DNA of 64,000 nt, from contig NZ_JGYV01000001.1 in NCBI RefSeq assembly GCF_000741575.1, positions 496,001 to 560,000 on the forward strand. The letters run 5' to 3'. Source of the stretch: Bifidobacterium cuniculi. GTDB taxonomy: Bacteria; Actinomycetota; Actinomycetes; Actinomycetales; Bifidobacteriaceae. Numbering within the stretch: position 1 is the stretch's first letter; each line of letters begins with the position of its first letter. The notes beneath the pieces were generated by a model. The model did not search any database. It saw only the letters and a program-made list of their open reading frames with translations, and was not told the DNA's origin. Positions 61,236 through 64,000 of the stretch are shown piece after piece. Made by a program: the position numbers and the translations under genes.

Positions 61236-61297
61236 CACCGACCCAGGACCCCACCCCATGACACAATGGCATGCCAGCAGACCGGAAGGAATTCGCA

Positions 61298-62434
61298 TTG
61301 GCTGACTACTACGAGACACTCGGCGTCGAACGCACTGCAACCGAGGAGGAGATCAAGCGCGCTTACCGCAAGATGAGCCGCAAGTACCATCCCGATCTCA
61401 CCGGCCCGGAAAACGAGGACAAGTACAAGGAGATCAACACCGCCTACGAAGTGCTCAGCGACCCGGACAAGCGTCGCATGTACGATGCGGGCGTGGACCC
61501 CAACGACCCGCGTGGCGGCTCCGGCGGCTTCTCCGGCGGCTTCGACATGGGCGACATCTTCAGCCAGTTCTTCTCGGGTGGCTTCTCCGGGGGCGACGGC
61601 CCCATCCCACGGTCACAACCCGGACGGGACACCCTCGAGGCGCTCACCATCGACCTGCGCACCGCCGTGTTCGGAGACACCGTCAACCTCTCCTTCGAGA
61701 CCCTGGGCACCTGCCAGGAATGCAAGGGGACCGGTTCACAGCACGAAGAGCCGCCCGTCACCTGTGACGTCTGCCACGGCACCGGCTCGGTCCAGCGCGT
61801 GATGCGCACCCTGCTCGGCCAGATGATGACTTCCGTACCCTGCGAACGCTGCGAGGGACATGGCACCATCATCCTGCATCCGTGCCCTGCATGCCTGGGA
61901 CATGGTCGTGCCCACGTCCATCGCGACCTGGGAATCCATGTACCCGCCGGCGTCGAGGAAGGCACCCGCATCCGCTTGGCGCAGCAGGGCGAGGCCGGCG
62001 AATGCAACGGCACGCCCGGCGACCTGTATGTGGACATCCATGTACGTCGCGACTCCGACTTCACCAGGGATGGCAACGACCTGCACTGCTGGATCCAGGT
62101 TCCCATGAGCTGGGCCGTCCTGGGACACACCGTGGGCGTCAGCACCTTCGACGGGGAACAGCAGGTGGACATCCCCGCAGGATGTCAGAACGAGCAGACC
62201 ATCGCGCTCAGGCAACTCGGTGTCGGCATGCTCGACGACAATGGCGAGCGCGGCGACCTGGTCATCCATGTGACAGTGCAGGTCCCGACGAAGCTGACCG
62301 ACGAGGAACGCAGTCTCATCGAGCGGTTCGGCACCTTGCACGACGGGGACGCCCAGTCCGTGGCACAGAGTTCGCGTCCGACGACGCCTGCCAAGAAGGG
62401 TCTGTTCAGCAAGCTCAAGGACGTGTTCAGCTAA
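61298..62434 (+). CDS. dnaJ: Chaperone protein DnaJ
   Basis: A 378-residue co-chaperone of DnaK. The J domain has YETLGVERTATEEEIKRAYR and the HPD motif in KYHPDL; a Gly/Phe-rich stretch follows (GGFSGGFDMGDIFSQFF). Four zinc motifs are complete: CQECKGTG, CDVCHGTG, CERCEGHG and CPACLGHG. The start chosen is TTG 61298, seven bases behind GGAAGGA, giving LADYYETLGV; an ATG at 61271 lacks a binding site. This is the hrcA-linked copy; a second dnaJ elsewhere is likely in bifidobacteria. Confidence 0.93.
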   Translation: MADYYETLGVERTATEEEIKRAYRKMSRKYHPDLTGPENEDKYKEINTAYEVLSDPDKRRMYDAGVDPNDPRGGSGGFSGGFDMGDIFSQFFSGGFSGGDGPIPRSQPGRDTLEALTIDLRTAVFGDTVNLSFETLGTCQECKGTGSQHEEPPVTCDVCHGTGSVQRVMRTLLGQMMTSVPCERCEGHGTIILHPCPACLGHGRAHVHRDLGIHVPAGVEEGTRIRLAQQGEAGECNGTPGDLYVDIHVRRDSDFTRDGNDLHCWIQVPMSWAVLGHTVGVSTFDGEQQVDIPAGCQNEQTIALRQLGVGMLDDNGERGDLVIHVTVQVPTKLTDEERSLIERFGTLHDGDAQSVAQSSRPTTPAKKGLFSKLKDVFS

Positions 62435-62449
62435 GTGTCCGATGGACGT

Positions 62450-62501
62450 CAATGGGGCAGTCCCTGCGAGCGTTTCCCTGCCCGCGGGGACTGCCCCATT
62501 G
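62450..62501. terminator. Bidirectional terminator after dnaJ
   Basis: A 15-bp perfect stem (62450-62464 with 62487-62501), 22-base loop. It separates convergent dnaJ and the fructosamine kinase gene. Confidence 0.75.
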
Positions 62502-62514
62502 ACCTGGCATGGCA

Positions 62515-63312
62515 TCAGGCCAGCAGCGAACGGCACATCTGCCGGTATTGACTGACGTATCCGCCCCCGAAGAACACGCAGTGTCCGACGATGGGGTAGA
62601 GCTGCCAGAGCGTGGTGCGTTCCTCGTAGCCCGCCTTGAGCGGATGGACGGACTGGTATCCGGCGGTGATGTCGCTCAGGTAGCGCATGCCGAAGAGGTG
62701 GAGCATGGCCAGGTCCTCCTCACGGTGGCCGCCATGCGCCGCGGGATCGATGAGCACGGCCTGCACCTTGCCGTCGTGTCCTTTGGTGTACATGACGTTA
62801 CCGCTCCAGAGGTCGCCGTGTACGCGTGCGGGCTTGTCTTCGGCGGCTCGTCCGAGCAGTCGGGGCAGGGCGTCGATGACTTCCTGGGTCAGGTCCATGT
62901 CGGCGGGGCGCAGGCTGCTGCGTTCGATCCCCATCTGGACCATGGGGCGCAGACGGCCTTCGGCGAGGTAGGTCGCGACGTCGGTCCACGTGCCGGTGTC
63001 CATGGGAACGGGGTCCTGGAGCGGACCGAAATAGCAGGTGCCGTCGTATCCTGCCGGGGCGGAGCCGAAGTAGGGCGCCCCGGCGTCATGCATGCGGGCC
63101 AGGGCCGCGCCGAAATCGAAGGCCGCCTGGACGGTGGGTTCGCAGGGCCGGATCCGCTCGATGTCAAGATGGTCGCGGCCCCATCCATAGACGTGTACGA
63201 CTCGCGGACCCCCTTGGGATTGCGCTTCGCCTAGCCATTCAAGCCCCTTGCCCTCGCATTCGAAGAAACCCTGCGGCGCAAACGCCCTGGTCTTGCGGTA
63301 TGTATCTGCCAT
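62515..63312 (-). CDS. Fructosamine-3-kinase-like protein
   Basis: A 265-residue phosphotransferase of the aminoglycoside/fructosamine kinase fold. The catalytic loop is VHGDLWSGNVMY, with Asp and Asn ligands, and VLIDPAAHGGHREEDLAM is the metal-binding end. Members phosphorylate ketoamines (Amadori products) so they can be cleared. The start ATG 63312 (MADTYRKTRAFAPQ) has AAGGAG seven bases ahead; a 16-residue longer version is also in frame. It is divergent from uppP. Confidence 0.9.
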   Translation of the reverse strand: MADTYRKTRAFAPQGFFECEGKGLEWLGEAQSQGGPRVVHVYGWGRDHLDIERIRPCEPTVQAAFDFGAALARMHDAGAPYFGSAPAGYDGTCYFGPLQDPVPMDTGTWTDVATYLAEGRLRPMVQMGIERSSLRPADMDLTQEVIDALPRLLGRAAEDKPARVHGDLWSGNVMYTKGHDGKVQAVLIDPAAHGGHREEDLAMLHLFGMRYLSDITAGYQSVHPLKAGYEERTTLWQLYPIVGHCVFFGGGYVSQYRQMCRSLLA

Positions 63313-63420
63313 GCCGATCTCCTTGCCATAATTACGCTTGTTTTCCCAAGTATTGTTCATGGCCTATCATAGTGGCTGCCCTCGCGGCCTTCGCAAGATA
63401 CGACAATGGAAAGAGCATCC

Positions 63421-64000
63421 ATGAACCTGATTCAAGCCCTGTTCCTCGGCTTGGTGCAAGCACTCACCGAATATCTGCCCGTGTCGTCGAGCGCGCATGT
63501 GCGCATCTTCGGCGACCTCATCCTCGGCCATGATCCCGGCGCGGCATTCACGGCCATCATCCAGATCGGCACCGAGCTGGCCGTCCTCGTGTATTTCCGC
63601 CGTGACATCTGGAACATCCTGTCCAACTGGTGCCGTTGCCTGGCGGGCAAGTCCGGCAAGGACTGGCGTCATCGCATGGGGGCGGACAACAGGGATGCGT
63701 TGCTCGGCTGGTACATCATCATCGCCACCATCCCGATCCTCATCGCCGGACTGTGCTTCCAGGACGCCATCGAAAGCACCCTGCGCAACCTGTGGGTGAC
63801 GGTGACCATGCTGCTGGTCTTCGGCGTCATCCTGTGGGTCGTCGACGACCGTGCCCGCCAGGTCAAGTCCATCGACGACCTGACCGTGAAGGATTCCATC
63901 CTCTTCGGCATCGGGCAGATGCTGGCGCTCATCCCCGGCGTCTCCCGCTCGGGCGGCACCATCACCTTCGGCCGTGCCATGGGCTACACCCGTGAGGCCG
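63421..64000 (+). CDS. uppP: Undecaprenyl-diphosphatase, N-terminal part (cut by window end)
   Basis: The first 193 residues are present. UppP (BacA) recycles undecaprenyl pyrophosphate for cell-wall synthesis and gives low-level bacitracin resistance. VQALTEYLPVSSSAH is the first conserved motif and PGVSRSGGTITFGRAMG the second, containing the catalytic Ser/Arg. Several transmembrane helices are evident. ATG 63421 has only a weak GAGCATCC ahead. Confidence 0.95.
   Translation, partial: MNLIQALFLGLVQALTEYLPVSSSAHVRIFGDLILGHDPGAAFTAIIQIGTELAVLVYFRRDIWNILSNWCRCLAGKSGKDWRHRMGADNRDALLGWYIIIATIPILIAGLCFQDAIESTLRNLWVTVTMLLVFGVILWVVDDRARQVKSIDDLTVKDSILFGIGQMLALIPGVSRSGGTITFGRAMGYTREA

Overview
The window is GC-rich chromosomal DNA that reads as a Bifidobacterium chromosome. 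The evidence is the gene content: a bifidobacterial-type bile salt hydrolase, adjacent transketolase and transaldolase of the fructose-6-phosphate shunt, a pyrBICFKDE operon with a regulatory pyrI subunit, gltBD, and the block uvrA-uvrC-aroE-rapZ-whiA-pgk-tpiA-secG. Species is not claimed. No tRNA, rRNA, CRISPR array, transposase or integrase was recognised.

Layout. 1-7.9 kb: the tail of hemW, glutamate synthase gltBD, a small membrane protein and a divergent bcp peroxiredoxin. 8.1-16.4 kb is an accessory and partly decayed zone. It holds an ABC ATPase, a frameshifted Panacea-domain gene, an OLD-family ATPase/TOPRIM nuclease, two paralogous proteins with an ADP-ribosylglycohydrolase-like fold that lack the metal-binding aspartates, a broken TauE/SafE permease, a 62-bp tandem hairpin repeat and an ltrA pseudogene. 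16.5-24.8 kb: trmI, sixA, metE, metF, glnE. 24.9-31.3 kb: the complete pyrimidine operon, closed by a perfect 22-bp palindromic terminator. 31.4-36.7 kb: a HAD-like protein, HxlR and LysR regulators, a HAD hydrolase, an AhpF-N-terminal-like protein and the NAD(P)HX repair enzyme. 37-42.6 kb: bsh, a carboxymuconolactone decarboxylase-like protein, a CDF metal transporter, an ABC-F ATPase and a membrane protein. 42.8-53.6 kb: uvrA with a perfect SOS box, uvrC, aroE, rapZ, whiA, pgk, tpiA, secG. 53.7-64 kb: a Cof-type phosphatase, a HTH-aminotransferase fusion surrounded by TTGAAC/GTTCAA motifs, tal and tkt, hrcA-dnaJ under a CIRCE element, a fructosamine-kinase-like gene, and the start of uppP.

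The core genes cover nitrogen assimilation (gltBD, glnE), methionine and one-carbon metabolism (metE, metF), pyrimidine synthesis, excision repair, lower glycolysis and the bifid shunt, and protein folding. The most unusual parts are the two ligand-less ADP-ribosylglycohydrolase paralogues with the repeat arrays between them, and the aminotransferase gene whose promoter and coding linker share one recurring hexamer.
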